Assembly: GCF_020144925.1 (NCBI RefSeq)
Contig: NZ_NSLC01000003.1
Location: 310,001-374,000, forward strand
Origin: Afifella sp. IM 167
GTDB lineage: Bacteria; Pseudomonadota; Alphaproteobacteria; Rhizobiales; Afifellaceae
DNA: 64,000 nt
Direction of reading: 5' to 3'
The notes beneath the pieces are model-generated. The model did no database searches, was not told the origin of the DNA, and was given only the letters and a program-made list of their open reading frames with translations. Below, piece after piece: positions 55,947-64,000 of the stretch; the stretch's first letter is position 1; the number at the start of each line of letters is the position of its first letter. A program made the position numbers and the translations under genes.

Positions 55947-58900
55947 TCAGCTCTCGGAAGAGCCGAGCTTTTCCTTCAGCGCGGCAAGTGCCGCGAACGG
56001 GCTGTCGGGGTCGGCACGTCGCTCGCGCTCCTGCCGCTTGGGCTGCTCGGGGCGCGGCGGGCGCTGGCCGTGCTGTGGCTTGCCGTGCCGCTTCTTGCCG
56101 CGCGGCCCGCCACGGCCCTCCTGTTCGCCTTCGCCCTGGGCCGGCCGGTGCGGACGGGCCCGCTTGGCAAAGCCGCCCTCCGGACGCTCGGTCCGCTGCT
56201 GCTGCCTGCCGGCGTTGCGGCCGGCACCGGCACCCTGTCCGGCGCGGCGGGGGCCGCGATGCCCGAGGCCCTGATAGCGCCAGATCTCGAGGAAGGCAGG
56301 CTCTTCGCTTTCGGCCGTTTCGCTCGGGACAGCCTCGTTTTCGCCAGCCGCGTCTGCAGCCGACTCGCCTTCGCCAGCCGCGTCTGCAGCCGACTCGCCT
56401 TCGCCCGTCTCACCTTCGCCCGCATCTGCCGCGGCAGATGCTTCATCCGCCGGCTGTGGCTCTCCCTGAGACGCCTTTTCCGGTGAAGGCTCTGCCACCG
56501 TTGTCTGCCCGGCGTCGGCGCTGGCCTCTGCGGTCGTTTCGGCCGCGGATTCGGCCGCTGTCGCGGTCGTCTCAGAAGCCTCCAGGCTCTCGCTCACTTC
56601 GGCGACTGCGTCGGGCGTCGATGACGGCGCCGGGGCCTCTGAGGATGGGGCTTCGGCCAGTGAGGCTTCGGCAGACGGAGCTTCGGGGCTCGCGTCGTCC
56701 GACGGGCCGGCCTGCGGGGCTGCCTGTGCCGCTTCGATTTGCGTCACGGGGGGCAGGGGGCGGCGTTCGACGCGGTAGCCGAGACCCTTCAGGATGACCG
56801 CCATGTCCTCGCCGGAGGCGCCGAGCAGGGAGGTCATCGCCGGGGTGACGGTAAAGCCGCCACCCTCCTCGATGGCGCCGACGGGCCGGTCGCCCTCGCG
56901 GCCGGGCTTCCAGGTGAGCGCCGGACGGATGAGGTCGGCGAGGCGCTCCAGGATGTCGATGCGCACGGCGCGGCGGCCGAAGGTGCGATAGCCGAAACGG
57001 CGGTAGATAGCGGCATCGATCGTCGGGTCGATATTGACGGAGGTGCGGCCGGAAGCGGAGACGGAGGCCACTTCGGCAATTCCTTCGCGGTCCTCGCGGC
57101 CAGCATGGACGGCCTCGAGCTCGGCCAGCAGCCCGCTCGGGGCAGGCTTCAGGAGCGCCGGGACATAGATATGGTAGGCGCCGAAGCGCACGCCGTGGCG
57201 CCGCAGCCCGGCGCGTTCATCCTGGCCGAGCGAGCGCACCTCTTCCAGGACGTCGCGGCGGTCGAGGATGCCGAGGCTTTCCTTCAGCCGATAGGCAAGG
57301 CCGCGCGTCAGGCCGGCGAGGCTCTCATCGGCCTCGATATCGATCAGCGGCTTCACATGGGTGGCGATCTGGCTGTTCAGCCAGGCGGAAAGCCGCGCCT
57401 CGACGCGCTCGCGGGCCGGGCCGGAAAGCTGCTCGTCGGCCAGCAGCAGAAGGCGCGGTTTCAGCGGGTCGGCCTGGCCGGTGAGCCGTGCGACCGGCTC
57501 GCCGTGCCAGCGGATGGTGCCGCCGGAAGCGAGGACGAACGAGCCGTCCTCCGAACGCGCCAGGCGCTCGGCGCGCTCGCCGACCGCCGTCGACAGGGCC
57601 TTGGCCGCAGCCGCGCGCACCGTCTTGGCGTCCGATCCTTCCGCTTTCGCATCCGGGGTGAAGCGAAAGCCGATCAGGGTGCCGACATGCTCGCCCTCGA
57701 CCAGCACGTCGCCGGCGGGGGTGATGTCCGCCTCTAGCATGGTATTCTCCTTCAGCCGGCGCATCAGAACGCTGGTTCTGCGATCGACAAAGCGTTTTGT
57801 GAGCTTTTCGTGAAGTGCGTCAGAAAGCCTATCCTCAACACTGCGCGTTTCGCCACGCCAATGTTGAGGGTCGGCGAGCCAGTCGGACTGGTTGGCCACA
57901 AACGTCCAGGTGCGGATTTCCGCAATCCGCGCGGAAAGCGTGTCGATCTGGCCGTCCATGCGGTCGGCGCGCTTGACCTGCGGAGCGATCCAGTCCTGCG
58001 GCACTGCGCCATCGTCACGCACATGGCGGAAGATGGAGCCGATCAGCTCGGCATGCTGGGCCGGCGCGATTCGCCGGTAGTCGGGTAGACGGCAGATATC
58101 CCACAGGCGTCGGACCGCATCCGGGCTCGTCAGCCGGTCGGCGATCTCCTCGTCGCGCAGCAGCAGCTCGAAGGCGATCTGATCCGCCGCCGGCGGCGCC
58201 TTGGTCAAAAGCGGATGCTTCGGCGCTTCGTCGAGCGATTCCCGCAAGGCGGCGGGCGAGGAGAAATCGAGCCGGTCGTTGCGCCATTGCAGCACGCGAA
58301 CCGGCTCGAAACGGTGCGATTCCAGCGCTTCCACCAGCGCGTTGTCGAACGGGGCGACCTGGCCGGTGACGCCGAATGTGCCGTCGCGCATGTAGCGGCC
58401 GGCGCGGCCGGCGATCTGGCCGAGCTCGGCGGCCGTGAGCGGGCGGTGCTGATAGCCGTCGAACTTGCGGTCGGCGGCGAAGGCGACATGATCGACGTCG
58501 AGGTTGAGGCCCATGCCGATCGCATCCGTGGCGACGAGGAAGTCGACGTCGCCCGACTGGTAGAGCTCCACCTGGCGGTTGCGGGTGCGAGGGGAAAGCG
58601 CGCCGAGAACGGCAGCGACGCCGCCGCGCTGGCGGCGGATCAGCTCGCCGATGGCGTAGACCTCGTCGGCCGAGAAGGCGACGATCGCCGAACGCTCCGG
58701 CAGGCGGGTCAGCTTCTTCTGGCCGGAATAGGCGAGGACGGACATGCGCGGGCGGGTGACGACGTGCACGCCCGGCAGCAGCCCCTCGATGACGCCGCGC
58801 ATCGTCGAGGCGCCCAGAAGCAGGGTCTCCTGAGAGCCGCGCATGGTCAGGATGCGGTCGGTGAAGACATGGCCGCGTTCCAGATCCGCCGCCAGCTGCA

Positions 58901-59213
58901 CCTCGTCGATGGCGACGAACGCCGCGTCCGTGTCCTGCGGCATCGCTTCCACCGTCGAGACCCAGTAACGCGGGTTCGGCGGCAGGATCTTCTCCTCGCC
59001 GGTGATGAGCGCCACCTGATCGGCGCCGGCGCGATCGGCCACGCGGCCATAGACCTCGCGCGCCAGCAGCCTCAGCGGCAGGCCTATGATGCCGCTCTCG
59101 TGGCCGAGCAGGCGCTCGATGGCCAGATGTGTCTTGCCGGTGTTGGTGGGCCCGAGAACGGCTGTGACGTTGCGGGCGCTCCAAAGGCGCGGATTTCCGG
59201 TACTGGCGTTCAT
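55947..59213 (-). CDS. Suv3-like DEAD/DEAH RNA helicase with acidic tail
   Basis: A 1088-residue protein. The N-terminal ~500 residues are a helicase related to mitochondrial Suv3: Walker A GPTNTGKTH, motif II IDEVQLAADLERG, motif V ATDAIGMGLNLDVDHVAF and motif VI QIAGRAGRYMRDG. A middle part of unknown fold follows to about residue 800. From about residue 805 it becomes Ala/Glu/Ser-rich and acidic with a repeated GESAADAAGE, and the last 100 residues are Gly/Arg/Lys-rich, likely RNA-binding. ATG 59213 is chosen directly before the helicase core; it lacks a strong ribosome site. Confidence 0.9.
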   Translation of the reverse strand: MNASTGNPRLWSARNVTAVLGPTNTGKTHLAIERLLGHESGIIGLPLRLLAREVYGRVADRAGADQVALITGEEKILPPNPRYWVSTVEAMPQDTDAAFVAIDEVQLAADLERGHVFTDRILTMRGSQETLLLGASTMRGVIEGLLPGVHVVTRPRMSVLAYSGQKKLTRLPERSAIVAFSADEVYAIGELIRRQRGGVAAVLGALSPRTRNRQVELYQSGDVDFLVATDAIGMGLNLDVDHVAFAADRKFDGYQHRPLTAAELGQIAGRAGRYMRDGTFGVTGQVAPFDNALVEALESHRFEPVRVLQWRNDRLDFSSPAALRESLDEAPKHPLLTKAPPAADQIAFELLLRDEEIADRLTSPDAVRRLWDICRLPDYRRIAPAQHAELIGSIFRHVRDDGAVPQDWIAPQVKRADRMDGQIDTLSARIAEIRTWTFVANQSDWLADPQHWRGETRSVEDRLSDALHEKLTKRFVDRRTSVLMRRLKENTMLEADITPAGDVLVEGEHVGTLIGFRFTPDAKAEGSDAKTVRAAAAKALSTAVGERAERLARSEDGSFVLASGGTIRWHGEPVARLTGQADPLKPRLLLLADEQLSGPARERVEARLSAWLNSQIATHVKPLIDIEADESLAGLTRGLAYRLKESLGILDRRDVLEEVRSLGQDERAGLRRHGVRFGAYHIYVPALLKPAPSGLLAELEAVHAGREDREGIAEVASVSASGRTSVNIDPTIDAAIYRRFGYRTFGRRAVRIDILERLADLIRPALTWKPGREGDRPVGAIEEGGGFTVTPAMTSLLGASGEDMAVILKGLGYRVERRPLPPVTQIEAAQAAPQAGPSDDASPEAPSAEASLAEAPSSEAPAPSSTPDAVAEVSESLEASETTATAAESAAETTAEASADAGQTTVAEPSPEKASQGEPQPADEASAAADAGEGETGEGESAADAAGEGESAADAAGENEAVPSETAESEEPAFLEIWRYQGLGHRGPRRAGQGAGAGRNAGRQQQRTERPEGGFAKRARPHRPAQGEGEQEGRGGPRGKKRHGKPQHGQRPPRPEQPKRQERERRADPDSPFAALAALKEKLGSSES
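56341..56400. repeat. 30-bp perfect tandem duplication in helicase tail
   Basis: Bases 56341-56370 and 56371-56400 are identical. They lie in frame, giving two copies of a 10-residue unit of the GESAADAAGE type in the acidic linker of the helicase. A multiple of three keeps the frame, so the unit may expand or contract between strains. Confidence 0.9.
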
Positions 59214-59662
59214 GAAAGGCAGTGGCTCGTTGCGAGTGATCGGCGGCTTCGGGCGGTCGGTTGCGTCTGGCTCAGGCGCTCGGCTGCGACTCGAACGACT
59301 CTTGAACAAAGACGGATCGAATCGGTGACTCGGACGGATTCAGGATTCGTTCCACAGCTTCCCTCGAAGAGCTTGTAAAGGGGCTTGTCTCGGCAAGTGG
59401 CATGGGCGAGCCAACCTTGCAAGGCGTTACCGGAACGCGAACACGCCGCACAGCGCGGCCGGGCCCGCCGTCAACACCTGGCCATTTTGACGAACGAATC
59501 GCCGACGAATCGGCAGAGACGCCGAGTTCCCCGTCTGTTCGAACAGCATATTGGGAGCTGGCGAAGCGTGCCACAAGATGTCGGCGTGCCGCGCTGAAGG
59601 CATGCCGAGGATTGTTGCGGCTCCGAGGCCGTTCCTTAACCATTTGTGCCATTTCGGGACAT
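59214..59662. other. 449-bp spacer upstream of the helicase
   Basis: Between the divergent-looking start of the helicase (minus) and the end of the DUF3108 gene (minus). Reading frames here look random and no promoter stands out. A TTG-started extension of the helicase to 59309 is possible but not favoured. Confidence 0.4.
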
Positions 59663-60463
59663 TCAGTTGATATAGACCCGTTCCGCCTCGGCCTCGATCA
59701 CGCCGATCGTCGTCGGCACCTTCGCCTTGACCGGCACGAGCAGGCCGAGCTCCTCGATCGGGGCGAGCCAGACCTCCATGCCAGTATTTGCCGCCATCTC
59801 GGCGACCGTCTTCTTGCCGGAGCGGTGTCCGGCGATCGGGGTGTAGCGCACCTGGCAGACGACGGCGGGTCCCGAGTAGTTCTTGCGGCCGCCGGAAAAG
59901 CGCTCGGTGCGCAGGAAGCGCATCGTCAGATCGAAGCGCTGCTGGTCCTCGAAGATCGGCGCGCGGTTGTCACAGAGGGCCTGGCCGGAGCGGCCGGCGA
60001 TAGGCATGACGAGCGCGGTGATGGGGTCGAGAACGCCCTTTTTGTCCGCCTCGCGCACCGGGACGCGGTCGGCATACTCTTTTTCCGGCTTCGAACCCTC
60101 GCGGTGGTGGTCGGTGAGGCGGCCGGCGGAAAAGTCGAGGCTCACCGTCTCGTCGTCGTCCTCCTCGCGCCAGCGCCGCCAGTAGTGGCGTGCCTCCGGC
60201 GCCCCGTTCTTCATCACGCCGTCGGCGTTGAAGGCGATGCGCGCGTCGGAAAAGACGCGGGTGATGCCGGTCGCCTTCGCCCGGCCATCGGCCCGGTAGG
60301 TATTGTCTTCCATGTGGAGGTTGGCGACGACCTCACCGAAGGGAATGCCCATGAGGCTCGCCCCGTAGCGCACGGTGAGGGAGCCGGCCTCCGCGGGGGC
60401 GGCGAGAAGCGCGGCGACAAGGGCAAGGCAGAGGGCCGGGAGCGGCCGAAACGTCTTGTGCAT
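59663..60463 (-). CDS. DUF3108 domain protein, exported
   Basis: A 266-residue periplasmic protein of unknown function. Signal peptide MHKTFRPLPALCLALVAALLAAPAEA is followed by a DUF3108 beta-rich domain (GSLTVRYGASLMGIPFGEVV, DRVPVREADKKGVLDPITALV, CQVRYTPIAGHRSGKK). It sits divergent from rpmB, an arrangement shared by many alphaproteobacteria. Confidence 0.88.
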   Translation of the reverse strand: MHKTFRPLPALCLALVAALLAAPAEAGSLTVRYGASLMGIPFGEVVANLHMEDNTYRADGRAKATGITRVFSDARIAFNADGVMKNGAPEARHYWRRWREEDDDETVSLDFSAGRLTDHHREGSKPEKEYADRVPVREADKKGVLDPITALVMPIAGRSGQALCDNRAPIFEDQQRFDLTMRFLRTERFSGGRKNYSGPAVVCQVRYTPIAGHRSGKKTVAEMAANTGMEVWLAPIEELGLLVPVKAKVPTTIGVIEAEAERVYIN

Positions 60464-60845
60464 GCGAGGTCCTGGCTCGGTCCGGTTCGATCCTGGCGGT
60501 TCGGCTCGGCGCCTCGCTTGGAGCGCTAGGCGGAAAAGCCGGCGTTTTGTTGTCTCGCCGCAGCCGGCTTCACAAAGCTGGTTGCGGCCCTTTCCGCCTT
60601 GATGTGTGGTCGCTGGCGGCTGAATGCGAGCTGAACCCATTTCCCAGCCGTCATGTGCGGCTGCGGCAGGGGTGGGGGCGCGCGCTGCGCGCGACAAGCG
60701 CGCCAGAAATGCCCGCTCCCGCTTGACCCCTCGCACCGCAATCCCTATAGGAGCGCTTTCGGAAAAACAGGGCATTTCGTGCCGCTGACGCCGCTTGAAA
60801 GAGCGCGACCGGCCAGCCCCCCAGACCAGAACGAAGAGGTTTCCC
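60464..60845. other. Divergent promoter region of DUF3108 and rpmB
   Basis: 382 bp without a gene. The rpmB promoter is at 60723-60751. Nothing else recognised, apart from GC-rich runs around 60653-60720. Confidence 0.5.
60723..60751 (+). promoter_or_regulatory. Probable rpmB promoter
   Basis: TTGACC, 17 bp, TATAGG; about 95 bp before the rpmB ATG. Near-consensus spacing and boxes for the housekeeping sigma factor. Confidence 0.7.
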
Positions 60846-61148
60846 ATGGCGCGCCGTTGCGAGCTAACCGGCAAGGCCGTCCTGTCCGGCAACAATGTGA
60901 GCCACGCCAACAACAAGTCCCGGCGTCGGTTCCTGCCCAATCTGTGCTCCGTCTCTCTTCTGAGCGACGCGCTCGGACGGCCGGTGCGCCTGCGCATCTC
61001 CGCCGCTGCGCTGCGCAGCGTGGAGCATCGCGGCGGTCTCGACGCCTTCCTGACGAAGGCGAGCGCGGACGAGCTTTCGCCGAAGGCGAAGCTGTTGAAG
61101 CGCGAGATCGCCAAGAAGACGGCCGAAGGCGAAGCCGCGGCCGCGTGA
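60846..61148 (+). CDS. rpmB: 50S ribosomal protein L28
   Basis: A 100-residue ribosomal protein starting [20 protein letters not shown] and reading [20 protein letters not shown], the alphaproteobacterial form. The tail [17 protein letters not shown] is typical. Its stop overlaps the next gene's GTG by 4 nt (GTGA). Confidence 0.97.
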   Translation: MARRCELTGKAVLSGNNVSHANNKSRRRFLPNLCSVSLLSDALGRPVRLRISAAALRSVEHRGGLDAFLTKASADELSPKAKLLKREIAKKTAEGEAAAA

Positions 61149-61837
61149 GCCGCGAAGTCATGCTTCTCGTTGCGAGGAAGAGGGGCTTTCTCGTCGGCAT
61201 CGCCGCCATGGCGGCGGTGGTCGTCGCCTCCAACATCCTCGTCCAGTACCCGGTGCATTTCACTGTCGGCGGCTTCAACCTCGCCGACCTTTTGACCTGG
61301 GGCGCCTTCACCTATCCGCTGGCTTTCCTGGTCAACGACATGACCAACCGGGCGCTCGGCCCGCGTGCGGCGCGGCTCGTCGTCCTGGTCGGCTTTGCGC
61401 TCGCCGTCCTCCTTTCGGCGATGCTGGCGACGCCACGGCTTGCCGTAGCCTCCGGCTCGGCCTTCCTTGCCGCCCAGCTTCTCGACGTCGGCATCTTCCA
61501 CCGGCTGAGGACGGGTCGCTGGTGGCGCGCCCCGGTCGTCTCCAGCCTCGTCGGCTCGGCGCTCGACACGGTCATCTTCTTTTCTCTCGCCTTTGCCGCG
61601 GGCCTTGCCTTCCTCGGCGCCAACGACGCCTTCGCCATCGAGGCGGCGCCGCTTCTCGGCCTCTTCGCCCTCGACGTGCCGCGCTGGGTCTCCTGGGCGA
61701 TCGGCGATTTCTCGGTAAAGCTCCTGATCGCCGCCGTGGCGCTCGTGCCCTACGGGCTCGTCGTGCGCATGATCACGCCATGGCAGGCTGGGGGGCAGCC
61801 GGCCGCGCACGCCGCCGGCGAAGCGGCGCGCAGCTAG
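61145..61837 (+). CDS. YhhQ/VUT-family queuosine precursor transporter
   Basis: A 230-residue membrane protein with about six hydrophobic segments. [45 protein letters not shown] is the family's signature start, followed by [12 protein letters not shown]. Family members import queuine/preQ0-type precursors. GTG 61145 overlaps the rpmB stop; ATG 61160 is an alternative. It fits the presence of queG at 13.9-15.1 kb. Confidence 0.88.
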   Translation: MSREVMLLVARKRGFLVGIAAMAAVVVASNILVQYPVHFTVGGFNLADLLTWGAFTYPLAFLVNDMTNRALGPRAARLVVLVGFALAVLLSAMLATPRLAVASGSAFLAAQLLDVGIFHRLRTGRWWRAPVVSSLVGSALDTVIFFSLAFAAGLAFLGANDAFAIEAAPLLGLFALDVPRWVSWAIGDFSVKLLIAAVALVPYGLVVRMITPWQAGGQPAAHAAGEAARS

Positions 61838-61862
61838 ACTTTCATTTCTCTTGAAATCCGCC

Positions 61863-63743
61863 TCAGGCGGCGCGGCGCGGGCCCCGCTCGCGCGGCTTTG
61901 CCCTGGCATCGTCCTCGAAGAGCTCGGCGAGCTTTTCCGTCATCGCCCCGGCCAGTTCCTCCGCATCGACGATGGTCACGGCGCGCTTGTAGTAGCGCGT
62001 CACGTCGTGGCCGATGCCGATGGCGAGAAGCTCCACCGGGGAGCGGTTCTCGATGTCGGCGATGACATGGCGCAGGTGCTTTTCCAGGTAGTTGCCTGAA
62101 TTGACCGAAAGGGTGGAATCGTCGACCGGCGCGCCGTCGGAGATCACCATCAGGATGCGCCGCTGCTCGGGACGGCCGAGAAGGCGCTTATGCGCCCATT
62201 CCAGCGCTTCGCCGTCGATGTTTTCCTTCAGGAGCCCCTCGCGCATCATCAGCCCGAGATTGCGCCGCGAACGGCGCCAGGGCGCGTCGGCGCTCTTGTA
62301 GATGATGTGGCGCAGATCGTTGAGGCGGCCCGGATAGCCGGGCTTGCCGGCGCGCAGCCATTCCTCGCGTGCCTGGCCGCCCTTCCAGGCGCGGGTCGTG
62401 AAGCCGAGGATCTCCACGCGCACGCCGCAGCGCTCGAGCGTGCGCGCAAGCACGTCGGCACAGACGGCGGCGACGGTGATCGGGCGACCGCGCATCGATC
62501 CGGAATTGTCGAGGAGCAGCGTCACCACGGTATCGCGGAAATCGGTGTCGCGCTCCTGCTTGAAGGAAAGCGGCGCAAAGGGATCGGTCACCACCCGCGA
62601 CAGGCGCGCGGGATCGAGCATGCCCTCTTCCAGGTCGAAGTCCCAGGCGCGGTTCTGCTGGGCGAGCAGACGCCGCTGCAGGCGGTTGGCCAGCCGCGCC
62701 ACGGCGCCGGCGAGATTGACGAGCTGCTTGTCGAGATAGGAGCGCAGACGGTCGAGCTCCTCCGGCGGACAGAGGTCCTGCGCGGCGACCTCCTCGTCAT
62801 GCTTGGTCGTATAGACCCGGTAGTCGCTGACGGGGGCGTTGCGGCCGTCGAACTCCGGGCGGCGCGCATCGGCCAGCGGATCGGCGTCGGCGCTCTCCTC
62901 GCTGTCGACGAACTCCTCGGAGGTCTGGTCGGCCTGGTCGCTCTCGCCGGTCTCGTCCTCCTCGCCGGAGAGCTCGGTCTCCTGCGGCTGCGCGGAGGCC
63001 TCGTCGTCTTCCTCGGCCTCGCCGCGGGCGCCTTCGTTGGTGTCCGAGGCGTTATCGGAATCGTCGCCGGTCTCGTCCTCCTCGCTTTCGGAATCCTGTC
63101 CCGCGTCGCTGCCCATGTCGAGAGAGGCGAGGAGCTCGTGCAGACCCTTGGCGAAGGCGGACTGGTCGGAAACCTTCTGCGAAAGGGCATCGAGCTCGGA
63201 GGCGGCGCGCTCCTCGATGAAATCTCGCCAGAGATCGACTACCTTTTCGGCGCTCTTCGGCGGGGCCTGGCCGGTCAGCCGCTCGCGCATCATCAGGGCG
63301 AGCGCGTCTTCCAGCGGTGCGTCGGCACGCTCGCTGATCTCTTCGTACTGACCGCGGTGGTACTTGTCCTCCAGCATCGCGGCGAGGTTGGCCTTGACGC
63401 CCGACATGCGCATGGCCCCGATCGCCTCGCAGCGTGCCTGCTCGACGGCATCGAAGACGGCGCGCGCCTGCTCGCCCTGCGGGGCGAGGCGGCGATGCGC
63501 CTTGGCGTCGTGGCAGGCGAGGCGAAGCGCCATCGCGTCGGCGAGGCCACGGGTGATGGCGACGTCGCCGGCGGCCATGCGCCGGGACGGCTCGGGCAGG
63601 CGCACGCGCTGGCCCATGAGCTGCGGGCGGTCGGACGCGAAGACGACCTCCAGCTCGCGCTCGTTCGCCACCGCCTTCAGGCAGGCGGTGAGAGCGCGCT
63701 TGAAGGGCTCAGTCGGCGATTCCTTGCTCCGCCCGGAACTCAT
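61863..63743 (-). CDS. cobT: Cobaltochelatase subunit CobT
   Basis: A 626-residue subunit of the aerobic ATP-dependent cobaltochelatase (CobN-CobS-CobT). The N-terminal part (RQLMGQR-like region, [16 protein letters not shown]) is followed by a long acidic stretch rich in Glu/Asp/Ser (about residues 215-290) and a C-terminal von Willebrand A domain with the [15 protein letters not shown]. It lies 7 bp after cobS on the same strand. Convergent with the YhhQ-type gene, 25 bp apart. Confidence 0.95.
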   Translation of the reverse strand: MSSGRSKESPTEPFKRALTACLKAVANERELEVVFASDRPQLMGQRVRLPEPSRRMAAGDVAITRGLADAMALRLACHDAKAHRRLAPQGEQARAVFDAVEQARCEAIGAMRMSGVKANLAAMLEDKYHRGQYEEISERADAPLEDALALMMRERLTGQAPPKSAEKVVDLWRDFIEERAASELDALSQKVSDQSAFAKGLHELLASLDMGSDAGQDSESEEDETGDDSDNASDTNEGARGEAEEDDEASAQPQETELSGEEDETGESDQADQTSEEFVDSEESADADPLADARRPEFDGRNAPVSDYRVYTTKHDEEVAAQDLCPPEELDRLRSYLDKQLVNLAGAVARLANRLQRRLLAQQNRAWDFDLEEGMLDPARLSRVVTDPFAPLSFKQERDTDFRDTVVTLLLDNSGSMRGRPITVAAVCADVLARTLERCGVRVEILGFTTRAWKGGQAREEWLRAGKPGYPGRLNDLRHIIYKSADAPWRRSRRNLGLMMREGLLKENIDGEALEWAHKRLLGRPEQRRILMVISDGAPVDDSTLSVNSGNYLEKHLRHVIADIENRSPVELLAIGIGHDVTRYYKRAVTIVDAEELAGAMTEKLAELFEDDARAKPRERGPRRAA

Positions 63744-63750
63744 GCGAACC

Positions 63751-64000
63751 TCAGCTCAGCACCACGTTGGCGGCCGATTCCGGCAGCTCGCGGCCGAAGC
63801 AGCGCTGATAGAACTCGGCGACCAGCGGCTGCTCCATCTCGTCACACTTGTTGAGGAAGGTGACGCGGAAGGAGAAGGCGAGATCGTCGAAGATCTCCGC
63901 GTTCTCCGCCCAGGTGATGACCGTGCGCGGGCTCATGACGGTCGACAGGTCGCCGTTCATGAAGGCGTTGCGCGTCATGTCCGCGATGCGGACCATGCGG
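63751..64000 (-). CDS. cobS: Cobaltochelatase subunit CobS, 3' end only
   Basis: The C-terminal ~82 residues of an AAA+ chelatase subunit: [41 protein letters not shown], ending [18 protein letters not shown]. The 5' part runs out of the window. CobS forms the ATPase ring of cobaltochelatase with CobT. Confidence 0.92.
   Translation of the reverse strand, partial: RMVRIADMTRNAFMNGDLSTVMSPRTVITWAENAEIFDDLAFSFRVTFLNKCDEMEQPLVAEFYQRCFGRELPESAANVVLS

Noticed and set aside
56341-56400. Tandem repeat as the start of a CRISPR array
   Set aside because: Only two adjacent units without spacers, and they are in frame inside the helicase gene.

Overview
The window looks like the main chromosome of a high-GC alphaproteobacterium, most likely order Hyphomicrobiales (Rhizobiales). 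Evidence: rpsT close to dnaA, a CobS/CobT cobaltochelatase pair, CarD next to an RpoH2-type sigma factor and a 7Fe ferredoxin, the NHEJ pair Ku-LigD, a Suv3-like helicase with an S4-domain protein, and palindromic intergenic repeats typical of rhizobia. The genus cannot be fixed from the sequence. Almost all of the window is coding and gene spacing is tight, with many 4-nt ATGA, GTGA or TTGA overlaps.

Layout. 1-5 kb: 3' part of pyruvate carboxylase, then a TetR-MFS pair with its own palindromic operator. 5-16 kb: a long palindromic repeat, a macro-domain protein, 3-hydroxybutyrate dehydrogenase, Ku-LigD DNA-end repair, a GlcNAc kinase-NagA pair, an SDR protein, and a GST-queG-small membrane protein operon. 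16-20 kb: uppP, an NDUFA9-like protein, and cysQ followed by two RNA-methyltransferase-like genes. 20.5-25.2 kb: coxG-coxS-coxL-coxM, a molybdenum hydroxylase of the form II CODH-like type, closed by a terminator. 25.2-34 kb: rpsT, a long non-coding stretch, a rhodanese, then dnaA, dnaN, recF and gyrB, i.e. the replication region. 34-39 kb: a nitrite/NO module with nirV and nirK on one strand and DUF2249, nnrS and a Tat-exported metallo-beta-lactamase on the other. The two arms share a divergent region holding two FNR/NnrR-type boxes. 39-43.4 kb: HDAC-like hydrolase, arfB, a BON-MscS channel, an AhpD-like protein and a methyltransferase.

43.4-51 kb is the accessory part. It holds a frameshifted C-terminal remnant of a type I restriction HsdR subunit, a lower-GC pair of genes (an 88-aa CCNVM protein and a PD-(D/E)XK-like protein) beside tRNA-Arg(CCG), and three small regulator-enzyme units (TetR/SDR, MarR/epimerase, aldo-keto reductase/MarR) whose operators can be read from palindromes and repeats. 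51-53 kb has a MetV-like and MetF pair. 53-64 kb returns to core genes: rpoH2, carD, fdxA, an S4 protein, the helicase, a DUF3108 protein, rpmB, a YhhQ-type transporter, cobT and the 3' end of cobS.

Most notable for follow-up: the two-gene nuclease-like pair beside tRNA-Arg, the symmetrical FNR/NnrR boxes of the nitrite/NO module, the probable CTG start of queG with a coupled small membrane protein, and the cluster of six GANTC sites upstream of dnaA.
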